In this document: positions 15,468-24,770 of the stretch, piece after piece
How the letters are laid out: the number at the start of each line of letters is the position of its first letter
Position numbering within the stretch: position 1 is the stretch's first letter
Position numbers and translations under genes: made by a program
DNA from: a bacterium
GTDB taxonomy: Bacteria > Armatimonadota > Fimbriimonadia > Fimbriimonadales > Fimbriimonadaceae
Assembly: GCA_013823945.1 (NCBI GenBank)
Contig: PNMZ01000005.1
Location: 62,001 to 126,000 of the forward strand
Direction of reading: 5' to 3'
DNA: 64,000 nucleotides
Notes under the pieces: model-generated
Databases searched by the model: none
What the model was told of the DNA's origin: nothing
What the model saw: the letters and a program-made list of their open reading frames with translations, nothing else

Positions 15468-17969
15468 ATGATTGCGAGTTTGGTCTTTGGGATGGTTGTG
15501 GGGATGGCGGCGCCGTGTTCGGTGTGTGAGGAGTCTCCCGAGCGGCTCTATGGATTTGGGCCATACAATGGCAGTGTTTCGACTCCGGAGGAGATTTTGG
15601 GTTATGAGCTAGGAAGTCGGCACACGGTTTTAATGGATCAGGAGCGTGTCCTTGATGCGATCACGGGGACAAGTGATCGGGATCGCGTGTTTTATTACGG
15701 TCAGAGTACGGAGGGGCGTCCGCTACGAGCGGTAGCGTTTAGTTCGCCAAAGAATATAGCGCGATTGGATGCGATTCAGGCGAATTTGAAGAAGATTGCA
15801 AATGGGGAGGCGGGTGATCCGGATATGCCAGCTTTGGTTTGGATCAACGAGTGTATTCACGGGGATGAGACAGCGAGTTTTGAAAGCGCGATGGCGTTGA
15901 TGTACAACTTGGCGGCGAGCGAGAATCCGGAAGTAGTTGCGGCTTTGGACAAGGTGGTTGTGATGGTGAATCCTTGTTACAATCCGGATGGGCATGAGCG
16001 GTATGTGGTGGCTTACAACTCGATTCCGAACGGGAATGGGAAAGAAGGCACGTTTGACCGGGCGATTCCGTGGCCGTTTTTGGGGCGAGCAAATCATTAT
16101 CGATTTGATATGAACCGGGATAGGATTGCCTTGAGTCAGGCAGAGACGCGGGCGGAAGTTCGGTTTGTTTTGGATTGGAATCCGCAGGTTTATGCTGACC
16201 AGCACGGGCAGGTGGAGAATTACTTTATGCCGCCGGTTCAGCAGAGCATCAACGCAAACGTTGATCGCGATCGGTACAACAAATGGACGGACATTTTTGG
16301 TCGGGCAACGGCAGGGGCATTTGACCGTGAGGGGTGGAGCTATTACATCCGGGACAGCTTTGATCTTTATGCACCGTGCTACTTGGACAGTTTTGTGAGT
16401 TTGACGGGGGCGATTGGGATGACCCATGAGACCAACGGGGGGCGGCTTGTGAACATTGAAGAGCGAGATGGGTTTGTTGTGACCCTGCGCGAAGGCTTAG
16501 AGAAGCACGTTGTAAGTGCAATGAGTGTGATTCTGAGTTCGGCTGCGAAGCGGGATGAGTTGCTGAGCGATTACTTAGCATTCAAAAAGAAGGCAGTGAG
16601 TGGGGAGCATGCAGGTGATTTCCGAACGGTGGTGATGCGAGGAACGGCTGAAGATCTGGAGCGGATGCAGTTGCAACTTGGTCGGGCGGGCGTGAAATCG
16701 GTGATGGCTCGGGACGTGATGTTGCGGGATGCCCGGAACTATTGGAATGGGGGCCAGGGGGATGTTCAAGTGACGGAGAATTGTTTGGTGGTGGACATGG
16801 CGCAGAGTCATGGGCCAATGGCGAAAGCCCTTCTGGAACCAATGAGTGAGTTTGAACCAGATTTCATTGAGCGGCAGAAAGGCTTGGCGAATGCAATGAA
16901 AAAGGGAGAGAACTACCCGGAGATTGACTCGTTTGAGTTTTATGACTTGACGGCTTGGAGCTTGCCTTATGCATACGGTCTGGAAGCCTGGTGGAGTCCG
17001 AAATCGGCAGAGATTCCGACGGCGATGATGATGACGGGTACGGGTGTCTATGCAGTTGAGAATACAGTTGGTTATGCCCTACGTTACGACGAGCGATCTG
17101 ATTTGCTGAGAGTATTTGAATTGTTGAGGCGGGGCGTACGGGTCAGTCAACTCACGAAACGAACGCCAGTGCAAGGGACGGTTTTTGAACCGGGGACTTT
17201 CATTGTGATGAAGCAGCGCAATCCAGACTTGGATTTTGCGGCAATGGGATTTGAGGAGCCTCGGAATCAGTGGGAGGTCTTGGGCACGAGTTATCCGGAT
17301 GAGGGCCGGTACGGTCCGGGCGGAGAAAGTGTTCGGCACCTGCGGAAGCCCACTCTGGGAGTTGTCTTTGGGAATGCTGGTGAACTGAGTGGAGGTTCGT
17401 TCTGGTTCTTGATGGATAAGGAGTTTTTCTTGCCTTATCGGAGCTTGATGACCCGAAGTGTGGGCGGGGCACTCAAGGATTTGAGTTGCCTTGTGGTGCC
17501 GGCGGGTGTTGAATTGCCGGTTGATGATCGTTTACGCGAATGGATTTCAGATGGTGGTTCTTTGGTTTATTTGGGAGGTAATGCGAGTGGATTGATTCCA
17601 ACCAAATCGCGTTCGAGTTTCCCATGGTTGCCGGGGGCTTTGTTCCGGGGTGAGATGGATTCATCGCACTGGATGAGTTATGGTTATGCTCGGGACGCCG
17701 AGGGCAAAGTGAAGATTGCACTGCCGGTTTCCGGATCGACTTTTGCGGAGGCGGATGACAACTCGGTGGTGACGGTATCGCAGAACGGTGTTTTGAGCGG
17801 TTGGGTCTGGGATGATTCGGCCGAGATCGTTGGGGGAACGAGCTGGGTTCAGTCTCGGTCGATGGGGAATGGAAGTGTGACCTGGTTTGCGGATGATCCA
17901 ACGGATCGGGCGCAGTGGCCGGGACTTTGGAAAATGCTGTTGAATGCGATGATTTTGGGGGCCGAGTAG
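15468..17969 (+). CDS. Secreted M14-family zinc carboxypeptidase
   Basis: This 833-residue protein begins with a hydrophobic signal-like segment. The M14 zinc site is complete: H131 and E134 in IHGDE, then H246 in DQHGQ, with the catalytic glutamate E321 in MTHETNGG. The peptidase domain covers about 60-350. The long C-terminal half includes a region like a type 1 glutamine amidotransferase fold, as in other large bacterial M14 proteins. It is probably an extracytoplasmic peptidase for nutrients or cell-wall peptides. The macrodomain gene begins three bases after its stop. Confidence 0.92.
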   Translation: MIASLVFGMVVGMAAPCSVCEESPERLYGFGPYNGSVSTPEEILGYELGSRHTVLMDQERVLDAITGTSDRDRVFYYGQSTEGRPLRAVAFSSPKNIARLDAIQANLKKIANGEAGDPDMPALVWINECIHGDETASFESAMALMYNLAASENPEVVAALDKVVVMVNPCYNPDGHERYVVAYNSIPNGNGKEGTFDRAIPWPFLGRANHYRFDMNRDRIALSQAETRAEVRFVLDWNPQVYADQHGQVENYFMPPVQQSINANVDRDRYNKWTDIFGRATAGAFDREGWSYYIRDSFDLYAPCYLDSFVSLTGAIGMTHETNGGRLVNIEERDGFVVTLREGLEKHVVSAMSVILSSAAKRDELLSDYLAFKKKAVSGEHAGDFRTVVMRGTAEDLERMQLQLGRAGVKSVMARDVMLRDARNYWNGGQGDVQVTENCLVVDMAQSHGPMAKALLEPMSEFEPDFIERQKGLANAMKKGENYPEIDSFEFYDLTAWSLPYAYGLEAWWSPKSAEIPTAMMMTGTGVYAVENTVGYALRYDERSDLLRVFELLRRGVRVSQLTKRTPVQGTVFEPGTFIVMKQRNPDLDFAAMGFEEPRNQWEVLGTSYPDEGRYGPGGESVRHLRKPTLGVVFGNAGELSGGSFWFLMDKEFFLPYRSLMTRSVGGALKDLSCLVVPAGVELPVDDRLREWISDGGSLVYLGGNASGLIPTKSRSSFPWLPGALFRGEMDSSHWMSYGYARDAEGKVKIALPVSGSTFAEADDNSVVTVSQNGVLSGWVWDDSAEIVGGTSWVQSRSMGNGSVTWFADDPTDRAQWPGLWKMLLNAMILGAE

Positions 17970-17972
17970 TTA

Positions 17973-18476
17973 TTGGGATTGCGGCCAGTTCTGGGTGATA
18001 TCACCCAAATACAGGTTGACGCCATAGTCAATGCTGCCAACTCGTCACTCCTGGGTGGGAGTGGTGTGGACGGAGCGATTCATCGAGCGGCTGGCTCTGA
18101 ATTAGTCCATGAGTGCCGCTTACTAGGTGGTTGCAAGCCGGGAGATGCGAAGGTGACTCAGGGCTATAAATTGCCCGCAAAGTGGATTATCCATACGGTC
18201 GGCCCGGTTTGGCGTGGGGGTGGTTTCGGCGAAGAGAAATTGTTAGAGTCTTGTTATCGAAGGAGTTTGGAAGAGGCAATTCGGGTAGGAGCAAGTTCGG
18301 TGGCTTTTCCAGGAATCAGCACGGGCATTTTTAAATACCCTGTTGAAGACGCTTCTCAAATTGCGGTTAGCGTATGTCGTCTTTTTGATGATCAGTTTGA
18401 TGAAATTGTATTTTGTTGCTTTTCTGACGAGGCTTTTAACGTTTACGTCCGAATACTGGCACAGGAGAGCTTATAA
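17973..18476 (+). CDS. Macrodomain protein (O-acetyl-ADP-ribose deacetylase type)
   Basis: This 167-residue protein is a single macro domain of the MacroD/YmdB kind, which binds ADP-ribose and hydrolyses O-acetyl-ADP-ribose or ADP-ribosyl esters. The signature [20 protein letters not shown] begins at residue 16, and the second loop [11 protein letters not shown] lies near 112-122. The start is TTG three bases after the peptidase stop; no ATG is available. The ending region (DEAFNVY) is as expected for the family. A separate ADP-ribosylglycohydrolase-family gene lies at 36103, but no link is demonstrated. Confidence 0.92.
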   Translation: MGLRPVLGDITQIQVDAIVNAANSSLLGGSGVDGAIHRAAGSELVHECRLLGGCKPGDAKVTQGYKLPAKWIIHTVGPVWRGGGFGEEKLLESCYRRSLEEAIRVGASSVAFPGISTGIFKYPVEDASQIAVSVCRLFDDQFDEIVFCCFSDEAFNVYVRILAQESL

Positions 18477-18521
18477 CTTTGCTTCTCAACATCATTTAGC
18501 AAATTTAGTGAGGGGGAGGCC

Positions 18522-19538
18522 CTAACGCGAGTAGTTTGGGGGGAAGGCGATGTGGACGGGTTTGGAGAGGGCGACTTGATGGTTCGTGTCCTTGGGGATC
18601 CCGGTTATGGGGTCGAGCCGGAGGGTTGTGACGATATTGTTTGATTGGCCAGCGGCGATGAGAAATGCACCGGTCGGGTCGATTGCAAGACCGCGCGGAG
18701 TTTCGGCGGGAATTGGGGTGATGGCGAGTCGGGAAATGGTTTCGTCAGGGTTGATGGCAAAGGTAGCGATTGAGTTGTCACCTCGGTTAGAGACATAGAG
18801 GGTTTTTCCTGATGGATGGAGGAGGATTTCGGCGGTGGTGTTTTTGGGGGCGTTTGCAGGGATGGTTGAGTGGGATTTGAGTTCGGTGAGGTGCCCGTCT
18901 ACGGGGTTGATTCGGAAAGCGGTGACTGTGCAAGCGTGTTCGGAGTTGACGAAGAGTGTTTTGCCGGATTGGCTGAATACGAAATGCCGGGGGGAGCCAG
19001 CGGTGAGGGGGAAGAATTGGGGTGGTTGGTCGTTGGTGAGCAGGACGATGTGATTGCGACCAAGGTCGGTGCCGTAGACGAACGGTAGGTTGGGGTGAGC
19101 TTTGATGCAATGGGCTCGGGTGGGCGGGCTGTTTTCGGGATTGGCCGAGAATTGGAAGGGTTCTTCGGGGCCGACTTGGTCGAAGACGAGGGTGTGGATG
19201 GAAAAGTGCCCGGAGCCATAGCTGGCGGTGAAAAGAAGTGGTTCGGTGGGATGGAAGCTGAGGTGGCAGGGGCCTTGCCCGGCGATTGCTTTGACCTGGA
19301 GAGAGATCAGTTTGTTGTTCTCATATCTGAAGCTCGTGATTGATCCGGATTTGAGTTCGTTGATCGTGGCAATGATAGGGATTTTGGGATGAAATGCGAG
19401 GTAGCTGGGGTTGGAGGTTTCGGCGGCGAGGGTGGGTTCGGTGAGTTCGCCAGTTTGGAGGTTGAGAGTGGATTGGTAGATCCCCTGTGATCCTTCGGGG
19501 GTGGTGTAGGTACCGATGAAGAAGGGGAGGATCACCAT
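18522..19538 (-). CDS. Lactonase family protein (seven-bladed propeller)
   Basis: This 338-residue protein begins FFIGTYTTPEGSQGIY, the typical opening of YbhE/Pgl-type 6-phosphogluconolactonase-like propellers. Repeats containing PSYLAFHP, GPCHLSFHP, SGKTLYVSNRGDNSI and PRGLAIDP mark successive blades. The frame is open for 110 more codons upstream, but those run antisense to the next gene, so ATG 19538 is preferred. It has no signal peptide. It may hydrolyse a sugar lactone; the substrate cannot be told. Confidence 0.9.
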   Translation of the reverse strand: MVILPFFIGTYTTPEGSQGIYQSTLNLQTGELTEPTLAAETSNPSYLAFHPKIPIIATINELKSGSITSFRYENNKLISLQVKAIAGQGPCHLSFHPTEPLLFTASYGSGHFSIHTLVFDQVGPEEPFQFSANPENSPPTRAHCIKAHPNLPFVYGTDLGRNHIVLLTNDQPPQFFPLTAGSPRHFVFSQSGKTLFVNSEHACTVTAFRINPVDGHLTELKSHSTIPANAPKNTTAEILLHPSGKTLYVSNRGDNSIATFAINPDETISRLAITPIPAETPRGLAIDPTGAFLIAAGQSNNIVTTLRLDPITGIPKDTNHQVALSKPVHIAFPPNYSR

Positions 19539-19572
19539 TTTAGTGTAGCTCTTTGAGATGTAAAATGTTCGT

Positions 19573-20424
19573 GTGGAAGTCTTCAAACCTGGTTGGGGGA
19601 ACAAGTCCTTAGCTTGTGGATTGGGTCTTGGTTTATTGGCGATTTGGCTTGTAAACGTGATAGTCCCTTTTGGATCAGGTGAAGGACCCCGACTAGTTAA
19701 GATCGTATGTGTTTCATTTTGGACAATTCTGTGCTGTCTCGTGCTTCCGTTTTTGCCTGGATTGGTCGCAACAATAGTGATTCGACCCGATCGTATTGAG
19801 CGCAGGACAATATTCGGAGCAAAGAAGATAAGGTGGAATAAGTTAGAACTACTCCGCAGGTTGGACAAAGCAGACTCACGGTTTGAATTAAAAGGGGATG
19901 GAACCTGGTTTGATATTAATTGGACAGGTTATATCAATGCTAAGCGACTTAATCAACTTCTTCTTGAAAATTTAAGGGAGCCAAATTTGGGGAAGGAATT
20001 TAGATGGCGAGTATTATTTCAGCCTCTCATGGCATTTTTTATCGGCTTTTTCGTTTTATTGTGTTTCGCATCTGGCGTAGCCGTTCTCTACTGGCATTTT
20101 AAAATTCAGCAAGAACCAATTGGACTTGGGGGCGGTATTTTTCTTATATTTAGTGGATTGACCCTTGTATTTATGTCGACAGGACTCAATGTCGTAACAG
20201 ACCGAAGTATCCGATGTGATCCCATACTTGGCTGAAAGCGTGAATTGCGTTTTGAAGAGATTGGATTGATAGAGTTTGCAGTTATAGGTGAATATGGAGA
20301 GGGCGAAGCTATGTATATGTATGGCCCCAGAAAGAAGTTAATGCTTTCCGCAGGGGCGACTCCGAACTACGCTCAGATTCGAGATCGAATATTATCTAGT
20401 GTTAAGTGCCCTATTCGTAGGTAG
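19573..20424 (+). pseudogene. Membrane gene with two repeated halves, interrupted by in-frame TGA
   Basis: The frame runs 220 codons to TGA at 20233-20235 and then continues in the same frame for 63 more codons to TAG at 20422-20424. The first half has two membrane helices (about 10-32 and 42-66) and a soluble PH-like piece with FGAKKIRWNKLELL. The second half repeats the plan: helices at about 147-170 and 178-200, then ILG, the stop, then KRELRFEEIGL. The part after the stop therefore completes the second repeat, so the intact protein would be about 283 residues. It is either a recent nonsense mutation, a sequencing error or recoding. The function is unknown; internal membrane/PH-like duplications suggest an envelope protein. 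Confidence 0.75.
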
Positions 20425-20431
20425 CTACTGA

Positions 20432-20917
20432 CTATTCTTTCGATCGTTTCCGGACGGCGTTCAGGATTTTTGTGAGGGCGAGGTAGACGTCTTGCCCAGT
20501 TTGTTTCATGGGTGCGCCGCCGGTGTAGTAGTCGGAGAGAATTCGAGTGTCGTTTGTCATGACGAACGTTCGGCCCTCTTTTTGGTAGACCATGACGGGG
20601 CAGGGCATCATGAGTCCGGATCGGATATCGAGATTGAGGGCGGTGGATGCGGATTTGGCGTTGCAAACTTCGATGATGGTGACGGGTTCTTTGCGGGGGA
20701 ATCCTCGTTCGGCGAGGGTTTTTGACATTTCGTGGACTTTGAGTACGGTGAATTTGTGAGCGGGGGCCTCGGCGACGATTGCAGCGACGGTGGAATCGAA
20801 GTCGAAGCGCGATTCCACTTGGAATTCGAGAGGTGGACGAGGGGGTTGAGGAGTTAGGGCAAGGGCGGGTGTGAGCAGGGCAAAGGGGATCAACCAGGTT
20901 TTTAGGGCGGAGTTCAT
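20432..20917 (-). CDS. Secreted DUF302-like protein
   Basis: This 161-residue protein starts with a clear signal peptide (SALKTWLIPFALLTPALAL). The rest resembles DUF302: a sensor-like fold with EVCNAKSASTALNLDIRSGLM and PCPVMVYQKEG. The function of this family is unknown. ATG 20917 is chosen over an earlier ATG because the signal peptide then begins at residue 1. It lies 10 bases downstream of an AraC-family gene on the same strand, so the two probably form an operon. Confidence 0.82.
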   Translation of the reverse strand: MNSALKTWLIPFALLTPALALTPQPPRPPLEFQVESRFDFDSTVAAIVAEAPAHKFTVLKVHEMSKTLAERGFPRKEPVTIIEVCNAKSASTALNLDIRSGLMMPCPVMVYQKEGRTFVMTNDTRILSDYYTGGAPMKQTGQDVYLALTKILNAVRKRSKE

Positions 20918-20927
20918 GATTTCTATG

Positions 20928-21695
20928 TTACAGCTTTTTGACAGCAATCTCGCGGAAGGCGCGGGGGGAAGTGCCCGTTTGGGATCGGATGAGTTTATTG
21001 AATTGAGCGAGGTCGGGGACGCCGATTTGTTCGGCGATGACTTTGATGGGGCGGTGAGTGGTTGAGAGTAAGCGGCAGGCTTCTTGAGTGCGTTTGGCCC
21101 GAATGAATTCTTGGATGGTCAGTCGGTGCTCTTCCCTGAACATACGGAGGAGTTGACGGGGCGAGGTGTTTGCGGCTTCGGCGATTTGGGGAACGCGAAG
21201 GGATTCAGAGAGGTGTCGGAGGATGAAATCTTCGGCAGCATAGAGGGGTTCGTTTTGGCGGAGTCGCGAGGCGTCGTAGCTGATTTGTAGCATGAAGTTC
21301 CAAGCGAATGCTTTAGGGAAAGTGAGGTCGGAAACGACGTTGAAGCAGGACTTGTTGAAGCTGGTTCGGTAGCTCTGGGCGTTGGGGAGGTACGCGGGGA
21401 TTGCGTAGCGTTTGCCGCTTTCGGCGGGAAGGTCAAACGACATGGACATGTGGTAGGTGGCGTCGCCGATGATGGCGTTGGTTCCTCGACAGCCGGGTGG
21501 AAAGATGACGATACTCTCGGGTTGGACTTGAAAGGTTCGGCTGTTAATTGAGACGCTATTCGCGTGAGCGTAATAGATGATGGTCCAGTATTGGGTTGGT
21601 TGGAGCCACTCTGATCGATTGTCGCGAAACTCTCCATCGCCAGCAAAGATGTGCTGAGGCGGGAGTGAGAGTCGGGCCGGGAAGAGGATTTCCAC
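20928..21695 (-). CDS. AraC-family transcriptional regulator
   Basis: This 255-residue protein has an N-terminal cupin-like sensor region (about 1-130) and a C-terminal double helix-turn-helix. The first helix-turn-helix is at VPQIAEAANTSPRQLLRMF, the second at PIKVIAEQIGVPDLAQFNK, followed by GTSPRAFR. The start is GTG at 21695. A 7-bp inverted repeat lies just upstream at 21707-21725 and could be an autoregulatory site. The likely targets are itself and the DUF302 gene; the inducer is unknown. Confidence 0.9.
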   Translation of the reverse strand: MEILFPARLSLPPQHIFAGDGEFRDNRSEWLQPTQYWTIIYYAHANSVSINSRTFQVQPESIVIFPPGCRGTNAIIGDATYHMSMSFDLPAESGKRYAIPAYLPNAQSYRTSFNKSCFNVVSDLTFPKAFAWNFMLQISYDASRLRQNEPLYAAEDFILRHLSESLRVPQIAEAANTSPRQLLRMFREEHRLTIQEFIRAKRTQEACRLLSTTHRPIKVIAEQIGVPDLAQFNKLIRSQTGTSPRAFREIAVKKL

Positions 21696-21706
21696 TCCAC
21701 TATGAT

Positions 21707-21725
21707 AGTTGAAAACGCTTCAACT
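21707..21725. promoter_or_regulatory. Inverted repeat upstream of AraC gene
   Basis: AGTTGAA-N5-TTCAACT lies 11 bases before the GTG start. Its symmetry and position fit an operator, but no second copy was found. Confidence 0.4.
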
Positions 21726-21816
21726 CCGAGAATGAACTAGTTTTTGTTCTCAACTCTTTGCCCTAGAAATGGGGTTCGAACCGCACAATTGGAACATTTT
21801 GAACCGGAAAAACTGA

Positions 21817-22833
21817 CTAGTGATGACTGATTTCAACTAGTTTTAACGGGTTGCTACTGGTTTGGAAATGACAGAGGGTAGTGAGAGTGGTCATGAAATC
21901 TTGGTGGTCAGAGATTTTTTTGAGGTTGGCGAAGTGGGGGAAGTCACCGAATCGAGCTGCGATGGCGAGCCACTGTTTGAGTCGGTTGAGCGATTTTGGG
22001 TGATTGGGGCCATGGAAATTAGTTGAGTGGTCGTGGAATTCTTGGAGGAGTTTGGGCCAGTCAACTGGGGGGATTGGGGTGAGGGTTTGTAGGCCGAGGG
22101 TTTGAGCGATTTGGTGGGGGAGATTCGGGTTGGCGAGGGCGGAGCGTCCAATCATGTAGTGAGAGCATCTGGTTTGTTCTTGGCAGAGATAGAAGTCTTC
22201 GACGGTCCAAATATCTCCATTGGCGACGATGGGGATTGAGGCGTCTCGGCGAATTTCGCCGATTGGTTTCCAATAGACGGGGGGATTGTAGCCTTGGGTT
22301 TTGGTGCGGGCATGAATGGTAAGCCATGATGCGCCGGCACGTTGGATTTGTTCTGCGTTTTCGTAAATGGGCTCGATGGTGTCCCAGCCGAGTCTTGCTT
22401 TGACACTGACAGGGATTGACGCGGGAAGGGCTTCGCGGACAGCTTTAGTTATTTCATAAACACGTTGGGGACAGCGGAGGATGGATGCACCTCCGTCGTT
22501 TCGGTTTACTGTGGGGGCGGGGCAGCCAAAGTTGATGTCGATTGCGGTCGCTCCGGCAGCGACAGCGTTCAGGGCTGAAATTGCCATGCGGTCGGGATCG
22601 CCGCCAAGGATTTGGATTTGGACGGGGAGGTCAGTGGTGGTTTTGGCTCGGGTGGCGAGTTCGGGGACATCTCGGATGAATACTCTGGTCGGGAGTGGGT
22701 GATTTGAGACGCGGATGAATTCGGTAACGGAATGGGTAAACGTATTTTGTGCGCCTTGGAATGCGCGCATGGGGGCATCGGTTATGCCGTCCATGGGGGC
22801 GAGGATGAGGGAAGGGGAATTTGGGGAAAGCAC
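21817..22833 (-). CDS. dus: tRNA-dihydrouridine synthase (DusC-like)
   Basis: This 338-residue flavoprotein reduces uridines in tRNA D-loops. ILAPMDGITDAPMRAF, INFGCPAPTVNRNDGGA (with the active-site Cys) and KARLGW are Dus signatures. The NFGCPAPTVNR form is that of the DusC branch. The frame is open to 22899 inside the neighbouring gene, but GTG 22833 has GGGGAAAG just upstream and gives a normal N-terminus. It lies 28 bases downstream of the PEP-CTERM gene. Confidence 0.9.
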   Translation of the reverse strand: MLSPNSPSLILAPMDGITDAPMRAFQGAQNTFTHSVTEFIRVSNHPLPTRVFIRDVPELATRAKTTTDLPVQIQILGGDPDRMAISALNAVAAGATAIDINFGCPAPTVNRNDGGASILRCPQRVYEITKAVREALPASIPVSVKARLGWDTIEPIYENAEQIQRAGASWLTIHARTKTQGYNPPVYWKPIGEIRRDASIPIVANGDIWTVEDFYLCQEQTRCSHYMIGRSALANPNLPHQIAQTLGLQTLTPIPPVDWPKLLQEFHDHSTNFHGPNHPKSLNRLKQWLAIAARFGDFPHFANLKKISDHQDFMTTLTTLCHFQTSSNPLKLVEISHH

Positions 22834-22861
22834 TGACTTTCCCCAAATGATACTTATGACC

Positions 22862-23953
22862 TTACTTTTTGCGGCGGGTTCTAACTGCAAGGGCCCCAAT
22901 TCCGAGGGCGATTATCGACATAGAAGCGGGCTCAGGAACTGACTCGGTTGGTCGAGCGAGGTAGGTTGTGTTGACACCGTTGAAGGATCCTTGGCCGATG
23001 ATCCACCCGTTGTCGTTGATGTCTCGAGCACTTGTGAGGTTCCAGCCGGAGTTGGGATCAATGAGGTCGTTGAGGCTTTGTCGACCGGTTGAGGAGTGCC
23101 AGAGAACGGCATCTGCAAGTCCGTTGCTCCCAACAGCTTGACCATTCTCATTAATCGCGACTAATGAAGTCTGGTCATTTGCTTCACCTACGGTGACCAT
23201 TCCCAGCTCCAGATTGAACACAAACCCGTATGCGTCGGTTGCGTTTGTGAATTGACCGACAACCCATCCGCTCTCGTTGTTGTCGTGAGCAAGGCTGAAT
23301 GTCGTTCCCAAGGGGAGAAGGCCGTGGAGGTCGAAAAGGGTGTTGTTGTTTCGGAAGATGGTTGCTCTTTGGGAGCCGGCTAGACGAGCGCTTCCCACGC
23401 TTTCTCCGAGATCGTTCAGCGCACGAGCACTGGATTCCACTTGATTACCGTAGGATGGAAGGGCAAATCCGGGGGTGTCGGGAAGAATCGGGAGCCACCC
23501 AGTTGCTCTTGCATCCGATGCAAAGTCGCTGATTCCGACGACTTGATTGAGATTATTTATTCCGGATGGTGATGATTCGCTTTGGCCGGGAATGGGGCTG
23601 AGATGCCACCACGCTCCATTTTTGTACCTGAATCCTTTTGTTGTACTGTCCTCGGTGAATGATCCTATGATGAATCCTTGATCATTGATATCTACGGCAG
23701 TCGTACGGTCGTACCCAAATCCATACACTTCATTCATTCCGTTCTGCTGATTCCATTGCCAACCGCGAGACTCGCTCCCTGCAAAAGCAGTTCCGACGAT
23801 GGTTCCGTTGTTGTTGATTGCGTTGATCAAGCTGAAGTCGGAGCCGGGGAGCGTTCCGATGTTAATGACTTCATATTGGAATGCGGCAGCTGGGAGGGCG
23901 AGCAGGGCGGCAAAGGCGAGAGTGGTTGACTTGAGAGTGTTGTGCGGTTTCAT
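22862..23953 (-). CDS. HAF-repeat protein with PEP-CTERM sorting signal
   Basis: This 363-residue exported protein has a signal peptide (LAFAALLALPAAA). Repeats of the INNNGTIVG / INDQGFIIGSF / INNLNQVVG / INENGQAVG type (HAF, DUF3466-like propeller blades) fill residues 40-330. A C-terminal PEP-CTERM signal follows: VPEPAS, a hydrophobic helix, then RTRRKK. Such proteins are handled by exosortase and end up at the surface or in the matrix. An operator-like repeat upstream (23981-24002) is shared with the promoter region of the regulator at 24030. Confidence 0.92.
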   Translation of the reverse strand: MKPHNTLKSTTLAFAALLALPAAAFQYEVINIGTLPGSDFSLINAINNNGTIVGTAFAGSESRGWQWNQQNGMNEVYGFGYDRTTAVDINDQGFIIGSFTEDSTTKGFRYKNGAWWHLSPIPGQSESSPSGINNLNQVVGISDFASDARATGWLPILPDTPGFALPSYGNQVESSARALNDLGESVGSARLAGSQRATIFRNNNTLFDLHGLLPLGTTFSLAHDNNESGWVVGQFTNATDAYGFVFNLELGMVTVGEANDQTSLVAINENGQAVGSNGLADAVLWHSSTGRQSLNDLIDPNSGWNLTSARDINDNGWIIGQGSFNGVNTTYLARPTESVPEPASMSIIALGIGALAVRTRRKK

Positions 23954-23980
23954 TATTGTCCTCTATAGTGGGGTTAGTAT

Positions 23981-24002
23981 AGCCGGAATGGAGTATTGTT
24001 CC
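23981..24002. promoter_or_regulatory. Operator-like site upstream of PEP-CTERM gene
   Basis: AGCCGGAA-N10-TTCC here matches the site at 24648-24669. The copy here is symmetric (CCGGAA/TTCCGG). On the minus strand it adjoins TATACT (23976-23981), a possible -10 box for the PEP-CTERM gene. Confidence 0.5.
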
Positions 24003-24029
24003 GGTAAATAAGACGATTGGCAAAAAAAA

Positions 24030-24647
24030 TTACTTTTTGCGGACTTTTTCTGATTCTCGTTGTGTGGGTAGAAACGTAGCGGAGAACTGAACGCGCACAA
24101 AGTCTCCTTTGGCGCGGATTTCGGGATCTGTTGTAATGTGGGCGCGAAATCTGGTGAGGAAGTCGTTCATTTCTTCTTTGAACTTGATTGCTGACTCTCG
24201 ATCCATGTATCCCATTTGCCAGCGATAGGCGAAGAAGTCGGCAAAATCTGGATCGTGTTGGATTGCCTTTTGAGCGTGCGCATGATAGCGATCGATCTGT
24301 CTCATTTGGCAGCGGAACCGAGTGATGTAGGCTTCTGAGGCTTCGCTGGAGAGATTTCGAACGGTGATGTTGTAGCTTACGCATGCTCTCGCGTAGAGTG
24401 TTTCTTCTCGGGCTCGGCGCTTTCGGGTACCTACCGGGATGATAAGATTGACGGCGAGAAGCTTTGAAATATGTTCGCCAACTGATGCGGTCGATCGTCC
24501 GACTTCGGCGGAAATTTCTCGGATTGAGATCGGTTCGATTGGTCCGATTGTGGCGTAGACTTCACTACATGGTGCGGAAGCGAGAACTTCAATGTGTTTG
24601 TATTCGAGTTCGAGGAAGGGAACTTGATTGGGGAAGTAGGTGCTCAT
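24030..24647 (-). CDS. Winged-helix (ArsR/MarR-like) transcriptional regulator
   Basis: This 205-residue protein has an N-terminal winged helix. The recognition region is around ISIREISAEVGRSTASVGEH, followed by a wing VGTRKRRAREETLYA. The C-terminal 110 residues are helical and charged, with no recognised ligand domain. Its own promoter appears to be TTAACA-18-TATAAT (24672-24701), with the putative start point inside the AGCCGGAA-N10-TTCC site. That points to autoregulation and to control of the neighbouring PEP-CTERM gene. Confidence 0.82.
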   Translation of the reverse strand: MSTYFPNQVPFLELEYKHIEVLASAPCSEVYATIGPIEPISIREISAEVGRSTASVGEHISKLLAVNLIIPVGTRKRRAREETLYARACVSYNITVRNLSSEASEAYITRFRCQMRQIDRYHAHAQKAIQHDPDFADFFAYRWQMGYMDRESAIKFKEEMNDFLTRFRAHITTDPEIRAKGDFVRVQFSATFLPTQRESEKVRKK

Positions 24648-24669
24648 AGCCGGAACGCTTAATGCTTCC
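24648..24669. promoter_or_regulatory. Operator-like site at the regulator start
   Basis: AGCCGGAA-N10-TTCC directly abuts the ATG of the 24030-24647 regulator. It is the same spacing as 23981-24002, and the minus-strand 10-mer TTCCGGCTAT is common to both. Confidence 0.5.
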
Positions 24670-24671
24670 TT

Positions 24672-24701
24672 ATTATACTTTGTTCATGGGCGAGTTGTTA
24701 A
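24672..24701 (-). promoter_or_regulatory. Predicted sigma70-type promoter of the winged-helix regulator
   Basis: On the minus strand TTAACA (24696-24701), an 18-base spacer and TATAAT (24672-24677) lie about 25 bases before the start codon. Confidence 0.55.
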
Positions 24702-24770
24702 GAATTTTTATTTATTTTTGGCGAGAATATAGCAAGAACGACGGTCCTGGAAAGTGAAATCGTTCGAACG

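Noticed and set aside
15723-16427. 234-codon frame antisense to the M14 peptidase
   Set aside because: It runs against a gene with all catalytic motifs, has no recognisable features and no ribosome site.
21765-21790. GGGTTCGAACC, like a tRNA T-arm
   Set aside because: No acceptor, D or anticodon arms can be built around it.
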